Part shown: positions 38,189-46,584 of the stretch, piece after piece | Layout: every line of letters begins with the position of its first letter | Numbering within the stretch: position 1 is the first letter of the stretch | Source: Planctomycetota bacterium | GTDB taxonomy: Bacteria > Planctomycetota > UBA1135 > GCA-002686595 | Assembly (NCBI GenBank): GCA_016795325.1 | Contig: JAEUHY010000060.1 | Location: 186,001-250,000, forward strand | Direction of reading: 5' to 3' | DNA: 64,000 nt | The notes under the pieces: model-generated | What the model was told of the DNA's origin: nothing | The model's database searches: none | The model's input: the letters and a program-made list of their open reading frames with translations, nothing else | Translations under genes and position numbers: made by a program

Positions 38189-38208
38189 GCTGAATCCGCG
38201 GATTCAGC
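38189..38208. promoter_or_regulatory. Perfect 20-bp palindrome upstream of the OmpA-like gene
   Basis: Half site GCTGAATCCG is followed immediately by its exact complement. Possible operator for a dimeric regulator; its distance from the ATG is 195 bp. A second, imperfect-spacer dyad (TCGTCGC-tt-GCGACGA, 38085-38100) lies about 90 bp upstream. Confidence 0.4.
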
Positions 38209-38403
38209 GAGGAACTCGCGACGACGAGCCGGCGCGATCCGGGCGGGTTGTGCGTCGATTGATTTCTTCAACGGGCTGCTAGCCCCCATGCGCCGCTCCG
38301 CGGCCCGGGCTGCGACGTGAGCGAGGCCGTCGCGAACCGGACTGTGGGCATGCGTGGGGCGTTCCCGAACAAGACCCTTGGTCTGCGCCTCGAATTCTCA
38401 ACG

Positions 38404-39192
38404 ATGTTCCAGATTCACCGCCAGGCTGCGTCCACTCGTCCTTCCTTGAAGTCCGCTAGCGCGTCCACCGTGGCTGCGCGCGGGCTCGGCTTCGCGCCGG
38501 CGCTCATCGCCGGCGCCGCGCTGCTCCTCACGACCTCGTGCGTCACGCGCGAGCAGTTCGAGGATTCGCAGCTCACCGCGAAGCATTTCCAGAACCAGAA
38601 GATCGAACTCGAGCGGCGCCTGTCGGACGCCGAAGACGAGAACCGTCGGCTCCGCGCGCAACTCGAAGCGACGATGAACAACCCCGTCGACGCGAGCTTC
38701 GACGCGCAGAGCATCGACGCGCGCATCGCCAGCCTGCGCACCGTGATGGCGGAACTCGGCGCTGCGCCGGGCGACGTCACGAAGTTCGAAGTCGACGGCG
38801 GCTACGTCTACCGCGTCAAGGACTCGGTGCTGTTCGGCCTGGGCTCCGCAGAGGTCTCCGCCGACGGCAAGCGCGTGCTCGCGGAAGTCGTCGCGGACAT
38901 CCAGAGCCGGCCCTTCGGCAAGGTCTTCGTCCGCGGCCACACCGACGACCTGCCGATCGTCAAGCCCGAGACCAAGTCGCGCTTCCCGCACGGCAACATG
39001 GAGCTCTCGGCGAGCCGCGCCGTGTCGGTCGGTGCTTTGCTGGCGACCAACAAGGTCCCTGAGAACCGCATCGTCGTGATGGGCTTCGGCCCCTCCGAGC
39101 CGGTGGCGCCCAACAGCTCGGACGAGAACCGCCGCAAGAACCGCCGCGTCGACATCTTCGTGCAGAACGAACAAGCGACGCCGGCGAAGTGA
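38404..39192 (+). CDS. OmpA-like lipoprotein (Pal/MotB-type peptidoglycan-binding domain)
   Basis: 262 residues. A long N-terminal signal with lipobox TTSC (Cys near residue 46) precedes a coiled coil (REQFEDSQLTAKHFQNQKIELERRLSDAEDENRRLRAQLEATM). The C-terminal OmpA domain follows (about 140-260: VLFGLGSAEVSADGKRVLAEVVADIQS, VRGHTDDLPI, MELSASRAVSVGALLATNKV, NRRKNRRVDIFV). It should be outer-membrane-anchored and bind peptidoglycan or its equivalent. The ATG at 38404 is favoured because earlier in-frame starts bury the signal. The 5' region is rich in dyads. A hairpin follows the gene. Confidence 0.9.
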   Translation: MFQIHRQAASTRPSLKSASASTVAARGLGFAPALIAGAALLLTTSCVTREQFEDSQLTAKHFQNQKIELERRLSDAEDENRRLRAQLEATMNNPVDASFDAQSIDARIASLRTVMAELGAAPGDVTKFEVDGGYVYRVKDSVLFGLGSAEVSADGKRVLAEVVADIQSRPFGKVFVRGHTDDLPIVKPETKSRFPHGNMELSASRAVSVGALLATNKVPENRIVVMGFGPSEPVAPNSSDENRRKNRRVDIFVQNEQATPAK

Positions 39193-39194
39193 AG

Positions 39195-39238
39195 CAGACT
39201 CGAGGGGGCGGCCGCACACTCGGCCGCGCCCTGGTCTG
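39195..39238 (+). terminator. Hairpin after the OmpA-like gene
   Basis: CAGAC (39195-39199) pairs with GTCTG (39234-39238). Inside, GGGGGCGGCCG (39204-39214) pairs with CGGCCGCGCCC (39221-39231) with one mismatch and loop CACACT. It begins 2 nt after the stop. No U-tract. Confidence 0.5.
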
Positions 39239-39347
39239 AGCGAGCGCCGCGGCGTCCGACCCTCGGGCGCCGGCGCTGGCTCGAAGCGTGCGGCGAGCGG
39301 CACGTTGTTGTGATCCACGCTCCTCCCACAGCCCAGTCTTTGCTCGC

Positions 39348-40358
39348 ATGGATCGATCCCGTTCGGAGCAGCGCACGCGGCGAGCCGGGGGCGCGGAGCC
39401 GCTCGCCGTCGGAAGGTCGACACGCGACTTGCGCTGGAACGCCGTCCTCCTTGCGTTCGCCCTGGGCTGCGCCTCTCCGGGCTGTTCGCCGGATTCCAGC
39501 CGAGCCATGCCGCGTGGAGCGGCCGCCGCGCTGGAGGAACTCGAACGTCTCGCCTTCGTTCCTGCGGCGCAGTTCTCCATCCCGACCGCCGAGGGGCCCG
39601 CGCTGTTCCAGATCCGCGAGCCGCTACTGTTCGACCGCTTCGAAGTGCGGCGCGAGCAGTGGCTGGCGCGCTCCGACGCGTTCGGCGCATCCGACTCGGA
39701 ACTCAGCGCGTTCGTGCTCGGCTGGCGCGCGACGGAGCGCAACCTGCCCGTCACCTTCGTCACCCTCGCCGAGGCGCAGCGCTTCGCGGAGCTGCGCGGG
39801 ATGCGACTCCCCAGCGCCGCCGAGTGGATCGTGGTCGCGGTGGGCGCCGCCCAGTGGCCGTATCCGTGGGGCATGACGCGCCAGAAGGGCGTCGCCAACA
39901 CGCTCGAGCTCGGCCTGGGGCAACTGGCGGCCAGCGGTTCGTTCGAGTCCGGCGTGAATCCGCTCGGCATCTACGACCTGCACGGCAACGCGTCCGAGTG
40001 GGCGACCGGCGTCGCGCCATTTCCGGACACGCTCGCGGCCGCCGGTCGGGCCTCCGCCATGGGCGGCTCGTTCCGCACGTACTCACGGGCGCTGCTCGTC
40101 GACGCCGGCGAGCCCTTCGGGCGCTCTCTGCCGCCCGGCAGCCGCAGCGACGACCTTGGGTTTCGCTGCTGCGTGGAGGCCGCGCGCTACCTGTGGGAGG
40201 TCACCAAACCCATGGGGCTCGACCCGCTGAGCCGCGAGCGGCTGCTCGCCATCGGGCGGCGCTGGGGGAGTCGCGCGCTGACGCTGCTGGGCGATCTGTC
40301 GACGCGTCCCGGCGCGCCCGAGGCGCTGCGCGTTCTCGCCGAAGGCGCGGCGCAATGA
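39348..40358 (+). CDS. Formylglycine-generating-enzyme-like (SUMF/FGE-sulfatase domain) lipoprotein
   Basis: 336 residues. The N-terminal signal has a lipoprotein-type segment (AVLLFALGCASPGC). The FGE-like domain follows: LAFVPAAQFSIPTAEG, LFDRFEVRREQW, VTFVTLAEAQRFAELRGMRLPSAAEWIVVAVGAAQWPYPWG, VNPLGIYDLHGNASEWATG, DDLGFRCCVEA. These are the family landmarks, but most proteins with this domain are not formylglycine-generating enzymes, and catalytic Cys positions cannot be confirmed here. The stop overlaps the ATG of rsmA (ATGA), so it is translationally coupled to it. The functional link is not evident. Confidence 0.82.
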   Translation: MDRSRSEQRTRRAGGAEPLAVGRSTRDLRWNAVLLAFALGCASPGCSPDSSRAMPRGAAAALEELERLAFVPAAQFSIPTAEGPALFQIREPLLFDRFEVRREQWLARSDAFGASDSELSAFVLGWRATERNLPVTFVTLAEAQRFAELRGMRLPSAAEWIVVAVGAAQWPYPWGMTRQKGVANTLELGLGQLAASGSFESGVNPLGIYDLHGNASEWATGVAPFPDTLAAAGRASAMGGSFRTYSRALLVDAGEPFGRSLPPGSRSDDLGFRCCVEAARYLWEVTKPMGLDPLSRERLLAIGRRWGSRALTLLGDLSTRPGAPEALRVLAEGAAQ

Positions 40359-41239
40359 GCGGTCTGGAGCCTCGCGCCCGCACGGGCAAATGGCGCGCGC
40401 TGATCGAGCAGCTCGAGGCGCTCGGCTTCCAGCCCTCGCGCGGTCGTGGCCAGAACTTCCTGTTCGACGACGCCATGCTCGACGCGATCGCCAACGACGC
40501 CCGCCTCGACGGGCAGATGCGGGTGCTCGAGATCGGCCCGGGCTGCGGGATCCTCACCGAGCGGCTCGTCGCGCGCGCGCCGCAGGTCCTGGCGGTCGAA
40601 CTCGACCCGCGGCTGGCGGGACTGACGCGCCGACGCCTGAGCGGCGCGGCCAATCTCGAGCTCATCGAAGGCGACGCCCTCGACGGCAAGCACGCGCTGC
40701 ATCCGCAGGTTGTGCGCTGGACCGCTGAACCCGCGCCGTGGAGCCTGGTCGCCAACCTGCCGTACTCCGTCGGCACACCGATCCTGGTGGCCTGTTCGCG
40801 GCTGGAGCATCCGCCGCAGTCGATGACGGTCCTGCTCCAGGCCGAACTCGTCGAGCGCATCGTCGCGCAGCCCTCGGGCGACGCCTGGGGGGCGGTTTCG
40901 GCCAAGCTGCAGCTTCTGTACGAAGCCGAGCGCGTGCGGCGCGTCGGGCCGCAGATGTTCTGGCCGCGTCCCAAGGTCGACAGCGCCGTGGCGCGCCTGG
41001 TCCTGCGCCCGAACCGGCCGGATGCCGCTCGGGTGGCCGAGTTCGACGCGCTCGTCACGCACCTGTTCGCACAGCGGCGCAAGACCCTCCGCAGCCGCCT
41101 CGCGGACCTGCTCAGCGATCGCGATGCCGTTCAGGAGCTGTGCGCCTCGCTGGCGTTGGACGGCGGGCGGCGTCCGGAGCAACTGAGCGTGCCCGAGTTG
41201 GCCGCGCTGAGCACGGCGGTCGGGCGCATGCGGGGCTGA
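40355..41239 (+). CDS. rsmA: 16S rRNA adenine(1518/1519) dimethyltransferase
   Basis: 294-residue KsgA/RsmA methyltransferase, which dimethylates two adenosines in the 3' end of 16S rRNA using SAM. It shows the N-terminal GRGQNFLFDDAMLDAIAND, motif I EIGPGCGILTERLV, motif II AVELDPRLA, and motif IV NLPYSVGTPIL, followed by the FWPRPKVDSAVARL and AQRRKTLRSRL signatures. Length and motifs are normal. The ATG overlaps the stop of the FGE-like gene. Followed by a 594-bp region lacking a supported gene. Confidence 0.96.
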   Translation: MSGLEPRARTGKWRALIEQLEALGFQPSRGRGQNFLFDDAMLDAIANDARLDGQMRVLEIGPGCGILTERLVARAPQVLAVELDPRLAGLTRRRLSGAANLELIEGDALDGKHALHPQVVRWTAEPAPWSLVANLPYSVGTPILVACSRLEHPPQSMTVLLQAELVERIVAQPSGDAWGAVSAKLQLLYEAERVRRVGPQMFWPRPKVDSAVARLVLRPNRPDAARVAEFDALVTHLFAQRRKTLRSRLADLLSDRDAVQELCASLALDGGRRPEQLSVPELAALSTAVGRMRG

Positions 41240-41284
41240 GCGGGGAGGGTGCGCCACGGCGGCCGTCGAGCCGGCCGTCGCCCC

Positions 41285-41313
41285 TTGGCGCGGGAGGCTC
41301 GATGGGCTATACA
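41285..41313 (+). promoter_or_regulatory. Sigma70-type promoter in the rsmA-dnaG gap
   Basis: TTGGCG (41285-41290), exactly 17 nt, TATACA (41308-41313). Transcription would start near 41320, about 510 nt before dnaG, reading through the 27-bp repeats. Confidence 0.5.
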
Positions 41314-41412
41314 GCGCGGTTCGCTTCGGCGCGCCTCCACGGCCGGGCGCGGGTTCCCCGGGACCCGTGTGGAATGCAGAGGGTGCGCAGCCCATGGGCT
41401 GTCCGCGCTCCC

Positions 41413-41547
41413 GACGAAAACCGCGCCTGCGCGACCCCGAGCCAGGTCGCGCCCGCGCTCACCCCGACCCCAACCGCGCCCGCGCTCAATTCGGACAAAA
41501 CCGCGCCCGTGCGGAAGCAGGACAAAACCGCGCTCGCGCGGAGGGGT
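41413..41547. repeat. 27-bp imperfect tandem repeat, 5 copies
   Basis: The core (gac)aaaaCCGCGCCCGcGC recurs at 41421, 41447, 41474, 41501 and 41528, i.e. spacing 26, 27, 27, 27. Reading minus, several units form a small CCGC/GCGG hairpin followed by TTTT, like tandem mini-terminators. Intergenic between rsmA and dnaG. Confidence 0.75.
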
Positions 41548-41833
41548 TGCACCCGGCGTCCGAGTGTTCGGCGCCGCTTGTCGCGCTGAGCGCGCCAGCC
41601 CACGGAACTCTCTTCCCACCGACGAAGCCGCCAGCCACCACTCGGGATCGCATGCCGCGTTGCACGACCTGCGACGACGCCCAGGGGTAGGATTCCGCGT
41701 CCGGCTCCCCTGAAGCGGTCCCGGACGCTGCGCCCGCGCCCTGCAACACCCGGCGTCCATCGAACCAACCGCTCACTTCGCGAGTCCAAACCTCGCTGCG
41801 CCGACCGCGCCGCGTTGAACCTTCAACTTCCCC

Positions 41834-43780
41834 GTGCCCAGCTACTCCAAGCCGACCATCGAAGCCGTCAAGCTTCGCAATCCCATCGAGGACGTGGTCC
41901 GCGAACGGGTGCCTGAGCTGCGCCGCGCAGGGGCGTTGTGGCAGGCCTGCTGCCCGTTCCACGAGGAGCGCACGCCGTCGTTCAAGGTCGACCCGCGGCG
42001 GGGGACCTGGCGCTGTTACGGCGCGTGCCAGGACGGCGGCGACCAGCTCAAGTTCGTCGAGCGCGCCTACAACGTCGACTTCGTCGAAGCGCTCAAGCTG
42101 CTGGCGACGCGCGCGGGGATCGCCTTGCCGGAGGAACCGTCGGGCCCCAAGGTCGACCACGATCCGCTTTTCGATGTGCTGCGGCGCGCTGAGACCTTCT
42201 ACCGCGGGCAACTGCGACGCCCGCACGGCGCTGCTGCGCTGGCCTACGTCCGTGGACGTGGCTTGAGCGACGCGACGATCGAAGCCTTCGGCATCGGCTT
42301 CGCACCGCCTGGCGGCAGCGCGCTGTTCGACGCCGCGACTGCCTCCGGCGTGGCGCCGCGCGACCTGGTCGAACTGGGCCTCGCGCGCATCGACGACCAC
42401 GGCCAGCCGCACGACTTCTTCCGCGGCCGGGTGCTCTTCCCCGTGCGCGACATCAAGGGGCGCACGGTCGGATTCGGCGCGCGCCGCCTGTCCGACGACG
42501 AACACGCCGGACCCAAGTACATCAACACGCCGCAGACGCCGCTGTTCCACAAGGGACGCGTGATCTACGCGCTCGACATGGCGCTCGATCACGTGCGGCG
42601 CGCCGGACACCTGATCCTGGTCGAGGGCTACACGGACGTGATGGCCGCGCACCAGGTCGGCCTGCGCACCGTCGCCGCGGTGCTCGGCACGGCCACGACG
42701 GAAGACCACGCCGCGCTCGTGCGCCGCAGCGGCGCGCGACGCGTCAGCTTGCTGTTCGACGGCGACGACGCCGGTCGCCGCGCGACGTTGCGCGCGCTCG
42801 AGGGTCTCCTGCCGCTCGACGCGACCATCGACGTCGTGCGTCTGAACGGCGTGAAGGATCCCTGCGACCTGCTGATCGCGCACGGACGCGCTCCGCTCGA
42901 GGAGCAGCTGGCCCACGCGGTCGATTGGTTCCAATTCCTGCTCGAGTGGGTGCAGGGCCTGGAAGGCGAGCCGCGCTGGAAAGCGATCGATCAGGTGCTC
43001 GCCCTGCTGTGGCGGCTGCCGCGCGCGATCCCGCGCGACGAGCGCGTCGCGCAACTCGCGCGCACGCTCGACGTGCCGCTCGAGAGCGTGCGCGAGCAGA
43101 TGGCCAGTGCGCCCGAACGGCGCCGCGCCGAACAGGCTGCGGCCCGCCGCGCGGAGCAAGCTTCCACCGCGCCGGCCGTCGCGCGGCAATCGGACGCCGC
43201 AGCCCCGCAAGCGGCCGCCGTCGCGCCGCTCGTCGAACGCGCGTGGCGCGGGATCCTGGGCGCGGTGCTTCAGGCCCCGTCGCTCGCGGCCCACGCCGCA
43301 CCGTGGCTCGAGCGCTGCCCGCACGGAGCGCTGCGCGAGTTGTTCACGGCTGTGCTGGCCGCGGACGCCCAGCGGCCCGGCGCGTTCACGCTGGACGACG
43401 TGTTCGTCCAACTGGCCGACAGCCGCGCGCGCGACCTGGTCGTGCCGCTGGCCGGCGACGCCGAGCGCAGCGAGGACTTGGCGCTCGAACTCGACGAGCA
43501 CCTCGCGGCGCTCCAGCGCTGGGAAGTCGAACAACGCCTCGCCGATGCGCTCCAGGAGGCCGGACCGCTGCCGCGCGGCGGGGCCGGGGGGCCTCGGGCG
43601 GGCGCAGACGGGGAGCGAGGGGGCGAAGTTCCGGGCCTTGCGTCCTATGGCGAAGCCCAGTTGCACACCGACGGCGACGACACACAATTGCGCCTCCTCG
43701 CCGAACTCGACGCCCAGCGCGAACTCATCAAACACCAGCGGCGCTTCGCACCCGCTTCCCGCACCACTCCACCTCGTTAG
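41834..43780 (+). CDS. dnaG: DNA primase
   Basis: 648 residues from a GTG. Synthesises RNA primers at the replication fork. The CHC2 zinc finger is visible at 39-65 (CCPFHEERTPSFKVDPRRGTWRCYGAC). The primase core includes GRVLFPVRDIKGRTVGFGARRL and KYINTPQTPLFHKGRVIYALD. The TOPRIM motif is LILVEGYTDVMAAHQVG, with the acidic LLFDGDDAGRRAT. The C-terminal helicase-binding region is long and Ala/Arg-rich. No Shine-Dalgarno is visible. It precedes rpoD with 83 bp between stop and ATG, the classical dnaG-rpoD order; a hairpin lies in the gap. Confidence 0.96.
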   Translation: MPSYSKPTIEAVKLRNPIEDVVRERVPELRRAGALWQACCPFHEERTPSFKVDPRRGTWRCYGACQDGGDQLKFVERAYNVDFVEALKLLATRAGIALPEEPSGPKVDHDPLFDVLRRAETFYRGQLRRPHGAAALAYVRGRGLSDATIEAFGIGFAPPGGSALFDAATASGVAPRDLVELGLARIDDHGQPHDFFRGRVLFPVRDIKGRTVGFGARRLSDDEHAGPKYINTPQTPLFHKGRVIYALDMALDHVRRAGHLILVEGYTDVMAAHQVGLRTVAAVLGTATTEDHAALVRRSGARRVSLLFDGDDAGRRATLRALEGLLPLDATIDVVRLNGVKDPCDLLIAHGRAPLEEQLAHAVDWFQFLLEWVQGLEGEPRWKAIDQVLALLWRLPRAIPRDERVAQLARTLDVPLESVREQMASAPERRRAEQAAARRAEQASTAPAVARQSDAAAPQAAAVAPLVERAWRGILGAVLQAPSLAAHAAPWLERCPHGALRELFTAVLAADAQRPGAFTLDDVFVQLADSRARDLVVPLAGDAERSEDLALELDEHLAALQRWEVEQRLADALQEAGPLPRGGAGGPRAGADGERGGEVPGLASYGEAQLHTDGDDTQLRLLAELDAQRELIKHQRRFAPASRTTPPR

Positions 43781-43805
43781 CGACCTCGACTGACGCCCTC
43801 GAACC

Positions 43806-43826
43806 CCGGCCGGGTATCCCGGTCGG
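43806..43826 (+). terminator. Hairpin between dnaG and rpoD
   Basis: CCGGCCGGG pairs with CCCGGTCGG (one G-U) around a TAT loop, 26 nt after the dnaG stop and 37 nt before the rpoD ATG. It may attenuate or mark a processing site that separates dnaG and rpoD expression. Confidence 0.5.
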
Positions 43827-43863
43827 ACCTGCGGGCCAAGCCGTACTGCAAGCCAATCGAACT

Positions 43864-45609
43864 ATGTCCGAACGCATCGAAGACACCGTCAAGCTGCTCG
43901 TCGAAGAAGGCCGCAAGAAGGGCTTTCTGACCTACTCGGAGATGAACCGGCTCCTCGAGGACCAGTTCATCCCGCCCGACAAGATGGACGCGATCTTCCT
44001 GCAGTTGGAAGACGTGGGCGTCGAGATCCTCGACGACGCGGAGACCGCGGCGGAGGCCGACGGCCTGCCCGGTGAGGAGGATGAGGATCCGGGCCTGAAG
44101 GAAGACGAGCAGGCGCCCGAGGAGGACGCCCACGAGTCGACCAGCTTCCAGAAGGGCTCGATGCCCGAGAAGATCGACGACCCGGTGCGCATGTACCTCA
44201 CGCAGATGGGCGAGATCCCTCTGCTGACGCGCGACCAGGAGATCTTCCTCGCCAAGACGATCGAAGTGACGCGCAAGCGCTTCCGCAAGAAGTGCGTCGG
44301 CTCGGGACTGTGCATGAAGTCCGCGATCAAGACCTTGGAGGAAGTGCAGCGCGGCGAACTCGCCTTCGACCGCACGCTCAAGGTCAACCCCAATCCCAAG
44401 CCCGACGACGATCCCAAGATCGTCGAGACGCTGGGCAAGAACTTCCTCGCCATGCGCCTGCCGGTGAACATCGTCACCATCAAGGCGCTGCTCGAGCGCA
44501 TCCACGAGGAGTACAAGCCGCTCCTCGATCCCAAGACGACCAAGGCCAAGCGCTCCGAGACGCTCAAGAACGTCCAGGAACTGCGCCGCAAGCTGGTGAT
44601 CCTCATCGAGGAGTGCCACCTGCAGGTCAAGAAGTTCAAGCCCTACATGGATTCGATGGATGCGCACGTCCGCGAGGTGCGCGCCATCGACCGCAAGCTG
44701 CAGGCCGCCAAGCAGGCCAAGAAGCTCGACGTCGTCAAGGAGCTCTCGCAGCGTCTTCTCGATCTCGAGCACGCCGCTGGTGAGCCTGTCGAGCGCGTCA
44801 AGCGTCGCGTCGACCAGGCGCGCCTGCACTTCGCCGAGTACGAAGAAGCCAAGCGCAAGCTCTCGAGCGGCAACCTGCGTCTGGTGGTCTCGATCGCCAA
44901 GAAGTACCGCAACCGCGGGCTGTCCTTCCTCGACCTGATCCAGGAAGGCAACACCGGTCTGATGAAGGCGGTCGAGAAGTACGAGTACCGCCGCGGCTTC
45001 AAGTTCTCGACCTACGCCACGTGGTGGATCCGCCAGGCGATCACGCGTTCGATCGCCGACCAGGCGCGCACGATCCGCATCCCCGTGCACATGATCGAGA
45101 CGATGAGCAAGCTGCGCAACGTCACCAAGAAGCTGGTGCAGCAGAAGGGTCGCGAGCCGTCCGTCGAAGAGGTGGCCGAAGCCACGGGCATCTCGGTCGA
45201 CGAGGCCAAGCGCGTGATCAAGATCAGCAAGCACCCGATCTCGCTCGATCGCCCGATCGGCGAGTCGGACGACAGCTACTTCGGCGACTTCATCGAGGAC
45301 GAAACGGCCGAGAGCCCGGTGATGGCCGCCGGCCACGAGATGCTCAAGGAGCGCATCGACGAGGTGCTGCAGACGCTGACCTTCCGCGAGCGCGAGATCG
45401 TCAAGCTGCGCTACGGCATCGGCGACGGCTACACCTACACGCTCGAGGAAGTCGGCCGCATCTTCCGCGTCACGCGCGAGCGCGTGCGCCAGATCGAAGC
45501 CAAGGCCGTGCGCAAGTTGCGCCATCCGGTGCGTGCGCGTCAGCTGGCGAGCTTCCTCGACGGCGTCACGATCCCCGACGAGAACGAACCGATCGGCACG
45601 GCGAACTGA
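43864..45609 (+). CDS. rpoD: Primary RNA polymerase sigma factor (sigma70)
   Basis: 581 residues. Region 1.1 is at the N-terminus (EDTVKLLVEEGRKKGFLTYSEMNRLLED) and region 1.2 is DDPVRMYLTQMGEIPLLTRDQE. A non-conserved insert of about 200 residues (roughly 135-335) contains a Cys pair (CVGSGLC). Region 2 recognises the -10 box (NLRLVVSIAKKYRNRGLSFLDLIQEGNTGLMKAVEKYEYRRGFKFSTYATWWIRQAI), followed by region 3 and region 4 (LTFREREIVKLRYGIGDGYTYTLEEVGRIFRVTRERVRQIEAKAVRKLRHP). It is the housekeeping sigma factor and should read the TANNNT boxes noted here. A strong hairpin lies downstream. Confidence 0.97.
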   Translation: MSERIEDTVKLLVEEGRKKGFLTYSEMNRLLEDQFIPPDKMDAIFLQLEDVGVEILDDAETAAEADGLPGEEDEDPGLKEDEQAPEEDAHESTSFQKGSMPEKIDDPVRMYLTQMGEIPLLTRDQEIFLAKTIEVTRKRFRKKCVGSGLCMKSAIKTLEEVQRGELAFDRTLKVNPNPKPDDDPKIVETLGKNFLAMRLPVNIVTIKALLERIHEEYKPLLDPKTTKAKRSETLKNVQELRRKLVILIEECHLQVKKFKPYMDSMDAHVREVRAIDRKLQAAKQAKKLDVVKELSQRLLDLEHAAGEPVERVKRRVDQARLHFAEYEEAKRKLSSGNLRLVVSIAKKYRNRGLSFLDLIQEGNTGLMKAVEKYEYRRGFKFSTYATWWIRQAITRSIADQARTIRIPVHMIETMSKLRNVTKKLVQQKGREPSVEEVAEATGISVDEAKRVIKISKHPISLDRPIGESDDSYFGDFIEDETAESPVMAAGHEMLKERIDEVLQTLTFREREIVKLRYGIGDGYTYTLEEVGRIFRVTRERVRQIEAKAVRKLRHPVRARQLASFLDGVTIPDENEPIGTAN

Positions 45610-45688
45610 AGCGGATCCGACCCTCGCAGGGTCTGGTTTGAAGGGTCGCGCGCGAGCGCTTCCCTGCATGACGCCACGCGAAATCAAG

Positions 45689-45720
45689 GCGGGCCGTCGG
45701 CGACAGCGCCGGCGGCCCGC
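45689..45720 (+). terminator. rpoD terminator hairpin
   Basis: GCGGGCCGTCGG pairs with CCGGCGGCCCGC (one G-U) around CGACAGCG, 79 nt after rpoD. The sequence after it is TGTGCGTTCCCTTGTGG, no clear U-tract. Confidence 0.6.
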
Positions 45721-45731
45721 TGTGCGTTCCC

Positions 45732-45759
45732 TTGTGGGGCGGCGCCGGGCCGCTACACT
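45732..45759 (+). promoter_or_regulatory. Promoter of the zinc-ribbon coiled-coil gene
   Basis: TTGTGG (45732-45737), 16-nt spacer, TACACT (45754-45759), 38 nt before the ATG. A CTTTTTT run lies between the -10 box and the start. Confidence 0.45.
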
Positions 45760-45797
45760 GTCGGCCCCTTTTTTAGGCCAGGGGGGAACACCACCCG

Positions 45798-46508
45798 ATG
45801 CAGCAGACCATCGCCGCGCTCCTCGCGCTCCAGGAGCTCGATACCGAGATCTACCGCCTGCGGGACGAGCTTCGCCGCCTCCCGGAGGAACGTGCTGCGC
45901 GGCGGGCGCAGATCGACGCGATGATCGCGCGCAAGGACGAGACCGCCGGCAGAGCCCGCGCGAGTCGACTCAAGATCAAGGAGATCGAAGATCTCACGAC
46001 GATCCAGCGCCAGCGCATGCGCAAGGTCGAACACGAGTCGACCCAAGCCAAGGTCGACGTGGCGCTGCTCGCCGCGTACCAGCACCAGGTGAAGTCGCTC
46101 AAGCGCGAGATCAGCCAGGCGGAGGAAGAGGGCTTGGCGCTGGTTTCGGACGCCGACGCGGTCGAGGCCGAAGCCAAGCGCATCCAGGGCGAGATCGAGC
46201 AGGCCGAGAAGGTGTTCGCGGACTTCGCGCAGAACGTCGAGCGCGAGCTCGCTGTCGCGCGCCAAAAGCTCGGCGAACTCGAAGGTCGGCGCAAGCAGCG
46301 CCTGAGCCCGGACGTCGACCGCGAAGCCTTCGCGCTGTACGAGCGGTTGCTCGGGTCCCGCGAGGGCGTCGCGCTCGCGCAACTCGACTCGCGCATCTGC
46401 CAGCAGTGCTACATGGAAGTGCCCGTCAACCTGTACGTGCGCGTCGCCAAGGGTGATCGCGTCGTGCAGTGCCCGAGCTGCGACCGCATCTTCTACGTGC
46501 GCAGCTGA
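45798..46508 (+). CDS. Coiled-coil protein with C-terminal C4 zinc ribbon (CT398/HP0958-like)
   Basis: 236 residues. A long antiparallel coiled coil (about 1-180: LALQELDTEIYRLRDELRRLPEERAARRAQIDAMIARKDE..., QHQVKSLKREISQAEEEGL...) ends in a C4 zinc ribbon with ICQQCYMEVPVNLYVRV and VVQCPSCDRIFY. This matches the zf-RING_7/CT398-HP0958 family, whose members act as RNA-binding or chaperone-like regulators of flagellar or type III gene expression in some bacteria. The local function is unknown. It has its own promoter and is followed by a 12-bp minisatellite before the convergent YhcC-type gene. Confidence 0.88.
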   Translation: MQQTIAALLALQELDTEIYRLRDELRRLPEERAARRAQIDAMIARKDETAGRARASRLKIKEIEDLTTIQRQRMRKVEHESTQAKVDVALLAAYQHQVKSLKREISQAEEEGLALVSDADAVEAEAKRIQGEIEQAEKVFADFAQNVERELAVARQKLGELEGRRKQRLSPDVDREAFALYERLLGSREGVALAQLDSRICQQCYMEVPVNLYVRVAKGDRVVQCPSCDRIFYVRS

Positions 46509-46584
46509 ACGTCGGGGCGCGCGTCGCCGCGCTCGCTGTGCAGCGCGCAGCTCCCGCCGCGTCCGTTGTTGGGCGCGGCTTGCG

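Larger units (their letters stand above)
37882..38403. other. 522-bp region rich in inverted repeats
   Basis: Between the HTH-membrane gene and the OmpA-like gene. It holds an 8-bp hairpin near 37968-37990, the terminator at 38008-38047, a TAATCT box at 38053-38058, a 7-2-7 inverted repeat at 38085-38100 and a perfect 20-bp palindrome at 38189-38208. No open frame here is convincing. It is probably a terminator plus a long regulated leader or promoter of the OmpA-like gene. Confidence 0.55.
41240..41833. other. 594-bp region upstream of dnaG: promoter plus minisatellite
   Basis: Contains a good sigma70-like promoter (41285-41313), five 27-bp imperfect tandem repeats (41413-41547) and a TAGGAT box (41688-41693) nearer dnaG. 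One 107-codon frame (41367-41690) spans the repeats but has poorer G/C third positions than known genes here. I cannot tell whether it is a long dnaG leader, a small RNA or a small gene. Confidence 0.5.

Noticed and set aside
41367..41690. 107-codon frame crossing the 27-bp repeats
   Set aside because: Third codon positions are less G/C-rich than in true genes here and the unit length (27) keeps any frame open. Kept as part of a finding, not as a gene.
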